NCBI GenBank assembly: GCA_944472135.2
Contig: OX235270.1
Location: forward strand, 42,594,352 to 42,658,351
Reading direction: 5' to 3'
Source of the DNA: Trichobilharzia regenti
Lineage: Eukaryota > Platyhelminthes > Trematoda > Strigeidida > Schistosomatidae
DNA length: 64,000 nt
Part shown: piece by piece, positions 12,496 to 24,719 of the stretch
Numbering within the stretch: the stretch's first letter is position 1
How the letters are laid out: each line of letters starts with the position of its first letter
Notes under the pieces: model-generated
The model's input: the letters and a program-made list of their open reading frames with translations, nothing else
Databases searched by the model: none
Told to the model about the DNA's origin: nothing
Program-made: the position numbers and the translations under genes

Positions 12496-12690
12496 GCGTC
12501 GGTGGCACTGTGGTTAGGACTCTCGCCGACCGTGCATATGGTCCGAGGTTCGATCCCCTGCCGACGAACACCTGATATCTATGGTCGGCCTGCAAAATTT
12601 GGGCTAACGATATCCATGCTGAAAATTCCATACTTGTACCAAAAATACAGTGTGGAATCAAGCTGTAATCAAAAATTTAAAAAAAACAAA
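12496..12690 (+). mobile_element. tRNA-derived SINE (type 1)
   Basis: Head GCGTCGGTGGCACTGTGG with B-box GAGGTTCGATCCCC, the body with GATATCTATGGTCGGCC and tail CAAGCTGTAATCAAAAA ending A-rich. An open frame crosses it by chance. Plus strand, inside the first intron of TDP2, so antisense to that gene. Confidence 0.85.
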
Positions 12691-13249
12691 TAAAAAACTA
12701 CAGAGTTATCGAGAATTGATTCTTGGATCAAAAGTTGATAAGAGATAATACTTGTGTTACCAACTAGTTTTGGAAATTCACTTTAGCTACTCAACATATT
12801 GTAGTAAGCAAGTATATTACAGCATATGAAATTTCCCTAATAAGTGAATTTGTCATTTCATTAGATGGAACAGTCCCAACATGCAGTTGCTTACCAAATA
12901 AAAAACTTGACCTTGTTCAGTGAGGACACAAAAGTGATTAAAAATTCTTGATTCAAATCATAGATATTCCATTAAGGAATGGTGCAACTCAAGCACTTAC
13001 AAAAGGTATTAAAAAGGGAAAAAGCAAAAAAAATGTTGAGGATACATTGAAGAGAACTTTTATGTTAGTTAATTAATAAATTGACTTTCCTAATAATTTG
13101 CTTTAAGGTTCATTTGGAATTTCGAAATTTATAAGCCAAAAATTATAATATTTTTACCACTAAGAGAAAATAGTCTTCGAGTAGCGCATAGTTTAATGAA
13201 ATGAAAATAACTTAAAAAGACCTCAACCACGTAGTCTACACCTTCCTAC

Positions 13250-13930
13250 GTGGTTTAAACTAACTGTCAAAGACTTCAGTGACTGATGACATTTTTTGGT
13301 TTGACCACCACTGGCTCTTTTCCAACTTGATCCTATGTCAGCTAACATTTCCCGTCGAATATGGTGATTCCTATGCATGTCCTAGCCACATATTCCAGCC
13401 ATCTGAAGCATTGCAGCTCCACAACCTCGTCGACTGACTTTCCCTCCTTACCTAGCACTCAATCGACGCCTAATCTCAATATTGCTCACCCTATTATCCT
13501 GCCTAACACGAAAGACAGAACGCAGGCACCCATGATCGAAACCAGCTAGTGTTTTCATGTCTTTCGCTTTCGGTATCAATGTCTCATGGATAAAAAGGAG
13601 GTGAACCGAACTGCTTAGCAGTACATACGTCTTTGATCGATAGCCAGTCCGATACATCTACACCAGAGATGGCGTAAGTTGGAGAAAATGCCATAAGAGC
13701 TTTTCGTATCTATACAGAAATCTCTCCAGCCATCAGTCGGTTGGGGATGATGCAACTTCCCAAATGTGTGAAGTGGTCAAACACGCTCTACCAATTCCCT
13801 CTCTATCTTGAAGCTAGGAGTCAATGTAGTCCAGTCGTGTAGCATCATCCTACACTTAACAGGAGTAAGTCACAGGGCAAACATTCGAAGATTGTTGCTC
13901 AGGGTATTCATAAGACTCTACATTGGTGCC
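13250..13930 (-). mobile_element. Family A LINE 3' fragment
   Basis: Minus-strand text such as STRLWSCNASDGWNMWLGH and the shared stretch near 13800-13925 (same as 180-300) show the end of family A. Heavily decayed. The low-coordinate part (13290-13350) is shared with 22.87 kb and, inverted, 21.8 and 38.5 kb. Confidence 0.65.
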
Positions 13931-15249
13931 AGTGCCAAATAACATGGTTACTATTAATTACAATGGAAACTGTGCAGTATCTAGTAAGGGAGATAAATTA
14001 CGAACAGATGAGATCACAATTCAGTTCGAAAGAAAAGGAATGGAATCTGGTGCAAGTTCATGTTAGAGATAACATTATCCTAATAAAGAGTTTTAACACG
14101 AATTCCGTGCATATGAACTTCAAAAAAAAGTAGAGATTTGACCGTTTTTTCTGAAGTTTTCAATTCATACTTTTAAGTGTTTATTTGTGTCAAGCAGTCC
14201 ATCATCACCAGCACAGATAAGATAAATTCTAAAGAAATGACACAGAGCAAAAGAAGTACCCCACTGTTGGGGCTCTCTGTATGAATGCATATGTCCATAG
14301 TCGAATCCTGATACATGATTCAAGGAAGAAGTCAGCGGAAGAGTCGTTTAATGTTCAGGTAGCTACTGATGAGCTAAAGGAAGATTACAATTGAAAAGTC
14401 AATACACAGATGACACCAAGGAAACCGACAAAACAGCATCAAAGGTATCTACAGAATACTTGGGAATCTCACGAAAAAAGTGTATGAATCAAAATTCTCC
14501 AAACCGCAGAAGCAGTGGCGATTCACATGTTAAAACCTGAACTCTGCATACTAAAGAAGTTTGATCAGTCATTAAACCCACACAATGGACTTGACCCATC
14601 TTAACGCCAAATACTTAATTTTTGTTTCTTAATTGCATTATTGTCTTCCCCTAGCCCCTTTGAAATCTCTGCTATTTATCACCACTGTTGTTGGTATGAC
14701 TTTTGTTCAGTCTCGATTTTATTTGAGCTCTGCTCAATTAGATTACGGTGGTAAATTTGTTTATTTAATCTTATTTTAGTTTCTAACCAGTTAACGAAAT
14801 TTACAATTTCAATGACACAACATCAATCAATTTTTATCGCACAACAGAGGCTTTCAAAAATCCTGACATTAGACCATAACATATTTGAAATGCACTCCCA
14901 AGTAGAAAGGTAATTTGTAAGAAGAATTCCCCAGTGTTTGGTGAAACAGCAGATTGCCAACTTTTTGAGTTGCTGCTTACAGTGACAACAATCAGTCAGA
15001 TTGGAAATTAAAAGTGAAAATACAACTTTGAAAAATCAAATCAATAAACAGCAATCAACATTTTATCCGGCTGTTACATAGTAAGAGTATGTATCTACAG
15101 GAAAATTTCTGTTAATACCTCATCAACATTTATTTAAATTCAGTCAGTTCAGTTGAAGCGAAAAATCCCTGGTTTGAATATTATTAACAGGATATCACGT
15201 TGGATAGAACACAAAAATTGATACCAGTCAGTACAAATTATTTTCAAGT

Positions 15250-15535
15250 GTTGGTGCAGCAGGTCGGGTGTGAGGACAAATACTTGCCGAAGACATTGGC
15301 TAGCGGTTGCGCTATATCGTGAACTGGCAGAAGTTAGAATTCAAGGAACATTGGATCGGGTCCCAGTGGCTCAATGGTCTACGAGCTCGCCTCGTAACCA
15401 GAAAGGCCTGGGTTCGAATCCCGGTGGGTGCGTAGTGATGAAGAGTCCCAAACTAGGACGAGACAGCTGTCCAGTACTCCCAGGTTTTTCAATGATTGTC
15501 TAACTAATTCCAGATCATGATGAAAATCCTGTAAC
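15250..15535 (+). mobile_element. Sm-alpha-like SINE with hammerhead remnant
   Basis: GGTCGGGTGTGAGGACAAAT start, GGTCCCAGTGGCTCAATGG (A-box), GGGTTCGAATCCCGG (perfect B-box), then GTGATGAAGAGTCCCAAACT and GGACGAGACAGC. The hammerhead core has GTGATGA for CTGATGA and GAGA for GAAA, so it is probably inactive. An inverted copy is about 220 bp downstream. Confidence 0.75.
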
Positions 15536-15737
15536 TAATTATTTTGTATTTTCGATTGGGATTCACTTTATCTCACTAAATCAGATCACCTAAAACACTT
15601 AGATATATTAACCTAATTACTACTATTAAGCAAAGCAGAACATTAAAGTACTGTGGATTGATAATTTCATTCTAAGTCACCAACATATATTGAAAATTTT
15701 CAAGTATTGGTTATGTATGGATTTTGTTTGATTGCAT

Positions 15738-15960
15738 GGAGGATTTAATCATGAGCTGACATCAGTTAGAGAACCACTGGAAAACCTGGGAGTACTGGAC
15801 AGCTGTCTCGTCCTAGTTTGGGACTCTTCAGCAGTACGCAACCACCGGGATTCGAACCCAGGACCTTCTGGTTATGAGGCGAGCTCGTAGATCATCGAGC
15901 CACTGGGACCCGATCCAATGTTCCTTGAATTCTAACTTCTGCCAGTTCACGACATATTGA
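15738..15960 (-). mobile_element. Sm-alpha-like SINE with hammerhead remnant (inverted partner)
   Basis: Minus-strand copy of the same unit: GGTCCCAGTGGCTCGATGA, GGGTTCGAATCCCGG, then TACTGCTGAAGAGTCCCAAA and GGACGAGACAGC. The core reads CTGCTGA in place of CTGATGA and GAGA in place of GAAA. Confidence 0.75.
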
Positions 15961-16016
15961 TAACGTAACAGTTTACATACTAAGCTAACTTAGTTGGGGG
16001 CAGAATGCAAATATTT

Positions 16017-16055
<39 letters not shown>
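16017..16055. repeat. (TA)n microsatellite
   Basis: About 18 TA units next to the Sm-alpha-like SINE pair. Confidence 0.9.
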
Positions 16056-16057
<2 letters not shown>

Positions 16058-17982
16058 TACACTGAAAGTCAAGTTAATGTGGAGATTATGGGAATAAAAA
16101 AGTAAGTTATTCTATGACGTTTCCCATTGAAGAGTGAAAGAGCAGTTTCCTTCGTGCTATAGATAATTCACACACGTTTACAGGCAACTCCATTATAGAT
16201 AAGATTTTACAGGCAGTTTGGAGAATTGCGCTGTCCATTACCTATGGTATAAAGCACTTTGATATGTTCTGCATGAAAGTGATTCATCAGAATACGACTA
16301 TTAGGCAACACAGTACTGGCTACCGCCAACGAAATTTAGATTAATGATCATCATATTGAAGATGATTCCGAACAGTTTATATAATTGGTAATTTCTTAAA
16401 TGCGTGACACATAACACAGATAAAAGGGTTAAGCGATATTATTATATGGCGATTCTTTGCACTTACCTGGACTTCGCTTGTTGTCGTGAAAAATATTCAT
16501 CGACCGACAGCTATCGAAAACAACACAAAATAAACAAATTCATCATCAGTTATATATACACTTTGACAGAGAATAGGCTATAATGTTAGCTTACCAACAA
16601 AGAATTCTAAGAGAAACACATTTCCGTAAGCTTTCTCAATGATGAAAAAGACACGCCAAGCAGAAAAATGTAGCTAAATCCACAAATCCATTTAGCAAAA
16701 ACTGACTTATTGGTGATATCATCGATACTTTGATGAACTTTCCGAGATAATGTTGACTCATTACCAACCAACCGACCACAACGTTAATGACTACCTGTTG
16801 CTTTTTAAACTAAGAATCTGCAAATAGTGGGATTTCATTTTATCACATAATGGTTTAGAATTTATAGTCGAAATAAACCATGAACAACAACATATTGATT
16901 TTAATTCAACAAAAAGTAGATTTCTGAATTATTCTCTCCAACTAAACGATTCAAAAACCAATTGAGTGAAAATTAAAGCTTAGGCCTCCTCATATAGCAC
17001 TCCGGTACCAACAACAAGAATTTAGTGTCGCCGTTTCTATTTAACAGTTTTCAAATTCCTTCTGTATTCGCACTTGTGACCTAAGAGTAGTCTACCAATA
17101 TAATAAAAGATGCACATTAGCGGAAAATAAACACTAGCACAATCATCACGGGATACAGTGCTACTAAGATAAAGCTGTATATCTATTTAGGAAAAAAGGT
17201 CAATATAATAAAGTATTTACAAGCAAAATTCTTATCACAAAAGAACAAATATATTGCATAACATAAAGGAGACTAGTAAATAAAGAAATCATAAAAACAA
17301 CCAATCTAAAGAGCAACGAAAGTCAAAATGCCGTCGATACATTCAATTACTGATAATACAAACGAGGAAAAATGTATCAGAGAAATCAGTGTTCATATTT
17401 ATTAACAGTCTTGGTGAATGAGTTTTGTTTAGAACACATCGATAAAAAATCTCATTATTCGATTTGGATAACGAAATACCTTGAACTGATCTTCAATATA
17501 TCACAGAATAAAAATAATCCACTTTTCACCACTTCAACCATTCAGTACAAAAATGCTGCCCACTATTGAAACGACAAGACGGGTTACAATAACAGTAAGT
17601 CTTTTAGAATGTTGAAGATTCTTTATGATTTTACAGTACTACAAACTGAAGTAAGAAAAATTCGCATGTGATAACCGATAATTGCACTAACTTATCCTAA
17701 CTGGGGAACACTTTACTAATTAAAAGTCTGATTTCCGTATTCAGAGAAATTTTTTGCATCTATTCGTGAACATTTGCGTGGATACAACGCAAAGGCGAAA
17801 CAGACCATATGTTATGAAAACACCACTCCACCTCAAGTTGCTGCGAAATGGTTGAAGATGATTTATACATAGTTCATGATAGATTTCTTTTAAGTATGAG
17901 GAGTAAAAATCAAGTTTAGAAAACAGAAAGATTGAGCGAAGAAATATTTACTTTTCGATTAGATCCTCATCTTTGGCACTAC

Positions 17983-17985
<3 letters not shown>

Positions 17986-18061
<76 letters not shown>
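17986..18061. repeat. (TA)n microsatellite
   Basis: About 38 perfect TA units. An open frame of alternating Ile-Tyr across it is an artefact. Confidence 0.95.
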
Positions 18062-18062
<1 letters not shown>

Positions 18063-19227
18063 CATTTTAATTACAATACAACAGTTTGCCAATCAAGTAG
18101 CGATAAGTTTGTTAACAATAATTAAACAGTGTCAATGAGTTAATAGTTAACGAAGAAAATCAATACAGATTTAAAAGGTGGAAATGGATAGAATAAATTA
18201 ATTTTACAAGGATAACACGTAAATTAAAGATGAAGTGGTCAAAATAAATAATTTAGACAAATATAATTTTATAGGTTTAGGGGGAGGGGGTGACACAGTC
18301 CTATTTATATTGTTATATTGTTCAACCCCATTTCAAATATAGGTTACACGTTCCTGAAAAGTCAAGATGATTAAATGGCTTCCTTTTTGGTTCTCATCGA
18401 TTCAGTAACCATCATTGGTCCGTAATGAAGTTCCCCTCAAAATCTATCACACACTCCATAAGCACGATACGTCAATATTAATCTTTTATTCCCTACTGAC
18501 TACCCAATAGATATCTCTGATTTACAATGAAAAATACCTGTCGATGAAGTCTTCATGCTTGAGTATGACAAATCTAAATGAAGTAATGCCAACTAAAAGT
18601 CACGCTATAATATCACAAATCGGAAAATGTGGCAAAGACCTAACGGCACACACTTCCTCTGCTGGTAATCACATTATCCTGGGTACGATCGTCGAAAAGG
18701 TGGTTGATGTGAACTGTTGAAGCATCAAAAGATGACTAGTGTTTATATCATATCAACAATTCCCAAATAATATATTTCTCATGAAAAGTAGCTTGTAAAA
18801 AACAAATTACTTATCAGGAACGCCTTTATACTTGTTGGAAATTTACAGATGCACAGATTGATTGGAAAATGGTCATTTCTACGTTTTGATGGGGAGAAAA
18901 ACTGTATATGAATGAAGTCGCCAAACTTAAAGATTACATTAAACATTCATGAAGCTCATTTTAGTAGTGAATAATCCTGAGTTCACTGTAAATAGATTGC
19001 AATATAACTGATTTATATAAACTTCAAATAATTTTATTCTTCCTACACACATATGAACGTGTATACCACCTTTGAACAATCGATTTTCTTCAAAATACCA
19101 AAAAATACTGGTATATAAAGCAGATAGATTAAGACAATATGATGCGATTAAAAAAAAATAAGTAAACGTTAGATAAACATAAAACACAAAGCTTAACATG
19201 AATAAAAAAAGAAGTAAATAAGATAGG

Positions 19228-19450
19228 GTTCATAGGTGGCACAGCGGTAGAATACTCGCCAGGTGGTTCGCAGTTCGATCCCCGGCCGACACATTCCGTT
19301 ACTTCGCTAAGGTAGGAATAAGACTGGTAACGAGAGGAGGTTGGGCATGAGGCTAGTAAAACCAATCCATAAAAATAAATACCACTGCTTATGAAACCTC
19401 AAAGCTCTAGCTTGAATCTAGCTTAGAACGTAAAGGAATAAAAAATAAGG
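19228..19450 (+). mobile_element. tRNA-derived SINE (type 2, LINE-like tail)
   Basis: Head TAGGTGGCACAGCGGTAG with B-box CAGTTCGATCCCCGG; body contains GGTTGGGCATGAGGCTAG; the tail AGCTTGAATC...GAACGTAAAGGAAT is a decayed form of the family B LINE 3' end. Related copies are at 31.3 kb and 48.4 kb. Confidence 0.75.
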
Positions 19451-19837
19451 TGTTTTTCACATCTCAATGATAAAACAAGTAATCCACATCCAACCACAAA
19501 GAAGTGTAAAGATGACAGTAAAGATGATGACCCTCCAAAGATCCACAATTCCCCCAGAACTATTTCAAGCATAACATGGCCTATATGTCTACTGATGTTT
19601 AATATGATTATGATCACAAAAATTTTGTCGCAATTCACATTATTTTCAACAAAAAAAAACCATTTAAATTAAGCAACACTTTGTTTTGCTTTTGAGATAT
19701 GAATGAGTCACTACTTATGAAGAATGTTGAACAAACTAACATAAATATACATACAGTTAATACCCTCATTCTGGAAAATACTTTTGTGTACAGTATGTAC
19801 TATCAAGAAATATTTACTTCCTGTACATAACGTAGTA

Positions 19838-20144
19838 TCGGTTCAACCACAGGCCGACGGAACTGACGAGGATATCAAAGCCAGAATTGGAAAAGCAAGA
19901 CAAGCTTTCATTACTCTCAAGTCTGTGTGGAGGTCAACAGCACTCACCATCAGAAATAAGATCTCGATTTTCAACTCCAATGTGAAGTCAGTCAGTTCTA
20001 CTTTCTATGCGGATCAGAGACTTAGCCAGCGCATCATAAAGAGCACCTCAAACAAACTTCAAACCTTCATTAATAGTTGTCTTCACTCAATACTACTCAA
20101 GATCAGATGGCCAGAAAAGATCAGCAATAGGGAGGGATCTCTGC
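19838..20144 (+). mobile_element. Family B (RTE-like) LINE C-terminal fragment
   Basis: Encodes RIGKARQAFITLKSVWRST, NKISIFNSNVKSV and SNKLQTFINSCLHSILLKIR, the conserved region after the reverse transcriptase. Stops abruptly at GGGAGGGATCTCT, where an inverted duplicate of a gene 2 segment begins. Confidence 0.8.
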
Positions 20145-20346
20145 TACTTTTCTTGTCTGATATAAAAGTTTTCATTTTGCAAACTAATTGTGTTTGAGTC
20201 AGTTTGATCTCAGAATAATATTTTACTGACTGGTATGCTAAATTAGGCTAGTTAGTCGTATGCTTTTTCATGTAGGTTGTTTACTTTGATATTTGCAGTA
20301 AAAATGTTTCCCTTTTGTATTAAACTCCAACAATAGTTTTTACCTG

Positions 20347-20419
20347 TTTATCAACCAAACGAAGATGAACAGTTAGACGCCCAATTGTATGCTGATAACA
20401 TACGCCGCATAATGGCTGG
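20347..20419 (+). pseudogene. Displaced dead copy of gene 2 exon 2
   Basis: 73 bases identical, as far as read, to exon 2 at 42860-42932 but on the other strand, with the same donor GTAAGT after it. The acceptor is changed from CCAG to CCTG, so it cannot be spliced in the same way. It is part of the 1.2-kb inverted duplication and lies inside the TDP2 first intron, antisense to TDP2. Confidence 0.85.
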
Positions 20420-20649
20420 GTAAGTATAGTAGCATCGTTTCTCCATACAAGTTTATACTTGTATTAAGAGTATTTGCCCTTCATATATATATATATATAT
20501 TATTGTTTACAGAATTTGAAAATGTGTTTGACAATTGCTGACTGATTTTGTTTTCATGTAATTAAGAGTTTAAAGTCTTTTCAGTGCTGCCACATATAAA
20601 GGAGTTATCAAAAGTACCTTGTAGGATTTCTAACAGTGCTAAGATAAGA

Positions 20650-21349
20650 TAAGATTCCTGCCCGACAACAATTAGCATGACTGGGAGGAACCTGAAAGAA
20701 ACAACTTCCTTTACCTACCTACCTAGGAAGCATCGTTTCAACTACAGGCCGACGGAAGTGACGAGGATACCAAAGCAAGGATCGGAAAAGCATAACGAGC
20801 TTTCATTACTCTCAAGTCTGTATGGAGGTCAACAGCACTCACCATCAAAAATGCGATCCGGATTTTCAGCTCCAATGTGAAGTCAGTTCTACTTTCTATA
20901 CGGATCAGAGACTTGGCCAGCGCGTCATAAAGAGCACCTCAAACAAACTTCAGACCTTCATTAATAGTTGTCTTCACTCAATACTACTCAAGATCAGATG
21001 GCCCGCCAGAAAAGATCAACAACAGGGATTTCTGGCCATGAGCGAACCAACTCAGCAGGAACCGATTGTGAAACAAATAGGCAGAAAGAAATGGAGATGG
21101 ATTGGCCATACGTTGAGGAAACCATCAAGTGGCATCACTAGACAAGCCATCGCTCTGGTAGAACCCGAAAGGGAATCGGCGAGTTGGTCGTCAGTGATAG
21201 GGTGGGGTGACTTGGAGGAGATCATGTGAAGAGGAGATGAAAGCGGGTGGGTAGACTTGGAGCGGAGTGGAAAAGTTGGCAGAAAACCGAAGGCAATGGA
21301 GACGCGCGGCTGAAGCCCTATGTTCCTCTAGGAATTAAAGGATATAATA
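20650..21349 (+). mobile_element. Family B LINE 3' portion within the inverted duplication
   Basis: Carries KETTSFTYL, SNKLQTFINSCLHSILLKIR, IVKQIGRKKWRWIGHTLRKP and the 3' end GAAGCCCTATGTTCCTCTAG followed by GAATTAAAGGATATAATAAT. Frames are broken, YGSETW is reduced to YTDQRLG, and the last part has frame changes (GWGDLEEIM). Reverse complement of 41935-42605. Confidence 0.85.
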
Positions 21350-21746
21350 ATCATATAATAATAATACATAAGGTTAAAACGCAACCTTGATGGCAATTCG
21401 ACTTAATATCATTTATCCTGAAGAACACTGCTATTCCCAACGATGATTCTCTTTTAATGGCCCAGAAAGTGAGGAGATTGCATAATTTAGAAGTTTTACA
21501 ATATAAAGGATTTATGTATTACAAATAATTGCACAAAGAATAACACTCATTTATATCCATCAGGAAAAAATATATGTGGCAGTTGTGTGGCTAAAACCAG
21601 ATGCATGGCATATGTTTTTGCACAATGAAATAAACTCAGATACGATCTTCGGTTCGCCTGCTAAACAACGCCAGTGAGGTTAAAATCTAAAATACACTGT
21701 TTGTGTCCAAACTAGTCAAATATATGTCTGCAATATGTGTTACGCA

Positions 21747-22178
21747 TGCCTAGTCATCGCCTTCCTCGACAATGGGCTATATAGCTGACATAGCGTCAGG
21801 CTGGAAAAGAGCTAGCGGAGGTCAAACAAAAACATCGCACCAGTCAATGAAATCCACAACACAGTTTAAGCCAGCCACGTAGGAAGGTGTAGACTTCCTG
21901 ACTGGTTGGGCTCCTTGGAACAGTAAAAACCAATGGTTGGAAACAATTGGTGATATGGTTCAAAATCGTTCTCAATGGCTAGCACAAATGCATCCACTCC
22001 TTGTGACTCATGATTTCCGATGAAACTGTTTTGATCTTCGTTACCATTATTCCTTTGTCCCACACCTCTGTTTACTGTCTCTATTATACATTTCTTCTGC
22101 TTTCTTCTCTTGGTTTGTGTGGTACATGGAGTGTGGCGACTTGAAGTGCCGCACATGTGTGCAAAGTCCTATGTCGGA
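21747..22178 (+). mobile_element. Family A LINE 3' end (direct repeat copy 1)
   Basis: About 420 bp almost identical to 38440-38865, from ATGCCTAGTCATCGCCTTCC to TGTGTGCAAAGT. The minus-strand open frame of 96 codons is identical in both copies but looks like a chance frame in a 3' untranslated region. Confidence 0.75.
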
Positions 22179-22539
22179 AACACACAGATATCCTGAAAAT
22201 CTACACAGTCTTCGCTTTAAAAATCAGTGAAAAGATGATGGCTAAACTCTTATGAACGAAGTAAATACTCACAAACACACCAAATCGAAATAGAAGTTAT
22301 TGAAGCAATTAGTTCCCTGTTACTCACTGTAATACTAACATATAAATACTGCGGAGAGGTAGAATAGTAACATCAACGCTGATTTTATTTCGCGCTTATT
22401 TTGCAGTCAAGACGAAACAGTAACTCATCCGTCTAACCTACTGATTAACTTTTTTCAAAACAATGGTATCAGAAAACACGTAGTAATCTTGACACCACTT
22501 AATTACATTAGTTGTTGACTGACTGACTGATTTTCTGCA

Positions 22540-22965
22540 TTGAACTTTGCACAGAAGTGAAGCAGTTAGAATGGCCACACTCCATGTAGCACAAAAAGCA
22601 AGGGACGAGAGTAAAGAGAGGTTCAAAAGTGAGATAATAAACAGAAATACCCAGCAAAATGAATAGTAATTCGAAAGAACAACATAATTTTATTGGATGT
22701 GATAAGTCACAGAGAGTAAATCCATTTGCGACATTAAAAACGATTCTGGTCGAAATCAACAATTGTCTCCACCCATCGGTGTTTACCATCTCGAGGACAC
22801 TAACCAGTCAGGGAGTCTACACCTCCTTACATGGCTGGCTTAAACTAATTGTTGTGGATTTCAGTGATTAATGTCATGTTTACCATCACTGGCTCTTTTC
22901 CAACCTGATCCCATGTCAGCTAACATTGCTCATCGGAGAAAGGCGGTGGCTAGGCATGGTAACAC
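22540..22965 (-). mobile_element. Family A LINE 3' end, inverted neighbour
   Basis: Diverged minus-strand copy of the same 3' region: TCACTGGCTCTTTTCCAACC, AACCAGTCAGGGAGTCTACA and CACACTCCATGTAGCACA are recognisable in complement to 21.75-22.15 kb. Confidence 0.65.
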
Positions 22966-23883
22966 ATATTCACAACCTCATTCTTTGTTATTGTTCGGCG
23001 ACTAATTTGCGGACACCATTTAGATGTAAAAGAGAGTAAATATGACCAGAATAATTTGGTAGTAACGAAGCCGACCAAAACAGTTATTCAGTATGTATGA
23101 CTTATTTCCGAGATAACCAATAATCTGTGGTGACAATTGCAACATAATACTCATACAAGCAGATTATTATACGAATTATCTGACTGAGAGTACGAACCAA
23201 ACAGAGATCAATAAATTGACAACAAACGAGTCTACAGAAAATTTAAAAATGTTCGATATGTCAAGATTTTAACTAAATTCATATTTATTCCACAATTCAT
23301 AATTGCTTCACAGGACAGGGAATTACACAACTAAGAACAAGTCGTTAATCACATACAGAGAATAACCGGTGAATTTATTGACGGTCAATAAATCTATGAC
23401 AAATTCATTAGTTCCAATTTAAGTACTGCAGATTCAAATTTCTGGCAATTATCCAGCTTAAGATAGAAATTTTTGAACGGAAAGACTTATGATTATTGCT
23501 TCAAATCAAGATGCATGTGGGGAATTATTCTAAAACTGTACAACAAATAGATTACCAAATAAACCCACACAGAAGGAAACAAATAGTCCCTTACAACAAA
23601 TAGAGATGTGTGAGATAAAAATAATTTAATAAACAAGAGCGCGTATCGCTAGACAAAAATTCGCAATCTCATCAAATAACTTCTCAAAAGTTTATGTAGA
23701 ACCTTTCAGGTTGCTCAAATAGCAAGCAACAATACAGGGATATATGGGGTATACAACAATATGTTTATAGCTGAATACTGGAATAAAGCGCGCGAACATA
23801 TGAACTCCACAATAAATAGGTTTGGCGATATCTGAATAGCACACAATTAATGAGAGTAAGAAATTCCAGAGAAGAAAAGGTTA

Positions 23884-24055
23884 TTGATACAAGGATAAAA
23901 CTTGGGCACTGTGGTAGAGTATAAATTCATTATGGAGAAAATTTTATTTTGATAAAATCACACAGTGTAATACAGTAGTACTTACTGATGACGTTCCAAG
24001 CTTAAATTATTGCTCATAATCATATCAAGGCGATCACACAGCTTTATGGCTTTAT
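23884..24055 (+). mobile_element. PLE lineage 3 terminal arm
   Basis: Starts TTGATACAAGGATAAAACTT and GGGCACTGTGGTAGAGTATA, then ATTTTATTTTGATAAAATC, ACTGATGACGTTCCAAGC and TTGCTCATAATCATATCAAG. This is one complete arm of the foldback element described at 28352; the rest is replaced by a SINE at 24058. Confidence 0.65.
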
Positions 24056-24057
24056 GT

Positions 24058-24255
24058 GCACGTCGGTGGCACAGTGGTTAGGACTCTCGCCGACCATGCG
24101 CACATGGTCCAAAGTTCGATCCCCTGCCGACGAACACCTGATATCTATGGTCGGCCTGCAAAATTTGGGCTAACGATATCCATGCTGAAAATTCCATACT
24201 TGTACCAAAAATACAGTGTGGAATCAAGTTGTAAATCAAAAATCAAAATCAATTT
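24058..24255 (+). mobile_element. tRNA-derived SINE (type 1)
   Basis: Near-identical to the 12.5-kb copy: head CGTCGGTGGCACAGTGG, B-box AAAGTTCGATCCCC, same body, tail ending in A-rich ATCAAAAATC repeats. It directly abuts the end of a PLE-derived repeat at 23.88-24.05 kb, so it probably inserted into or truncates that repeat. Confidence 0.85.
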
Positions 24256-24570
24256 ACATATATTAGTCTCATGTATATTAATTTTTATCTATACTGAAGA
24301 ATACGTTATCCATGTATCCAACAGGGTTTATGCGGGTTGGGGTTGGGTAAATGAAGTATCTATATTCTATTTGCCAACATCAATTATGTCTGAAATCATA
24401 TTGCCCCATTTATTCATAGCTTTCTTCAAATATTTTTTGACTGAAAGGATGGAGGTCATGTAGCAAAAATCTTCGGGAAATGAAAGGATATTCAGATGCA
24501 TATTGAACTAACTAGCAGCAGCAGCAGATTTAGCCATTCATCCAACATCCAAATATACCCAAAAAGATGG

Positions 24571-24572
<2 letters not shown>

Positions 24573-24622
<50 letters not shown>
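24573..24622. repeat. (TA)n microsatellite
   Basis: About 24 TA units, 100 bp before the truncated 5' end of the PLE at 24720. Confidence 0.9.
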
Positions 24623-24626
<4 letters not shown>

Positions 24627-24719
24627 GTAAATGAAGGAGTACTTAAGAAAATTCCAAATTATTGTTTTTTTGCACATACTTAGATTAATATCATGGATAC
24701 TCTTTAACAATTAAATTAA

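Larger units (their letters stand above)
20145..21349 (+). repeat. Inverted segmental duplication, copy 1 (exon plus LINE)
   Basis: Begins TACTTTTCTTGTCTGATATA and runs through intron sequence, the exon 2 copy, an (AT)n run at 20483, and the family B fragment to its 3' end. Reverse complement of 41936-43134 with few differences. Confidence 0.85.

Noticed and set aside
15390..15440. Possible true tRNA gene (perfect GGTTCGAATCC B-box)
   Set aside because: No acceptor stem closes around it, and the unit recurs with a hammerhead module, so it is a SINE.
17932..18138. Open frame with a long Ile-Tyr repeat
   Set aside because: It is translation of a (TA)n microsatellite; no coding flanks.
21866..22156. 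96-codon frame identical at 38559-38849
   Set aside because: Identity comes from recent duplication of a family A LINE 3' region; orientation is opposite to the element and the protein is not recognisable.
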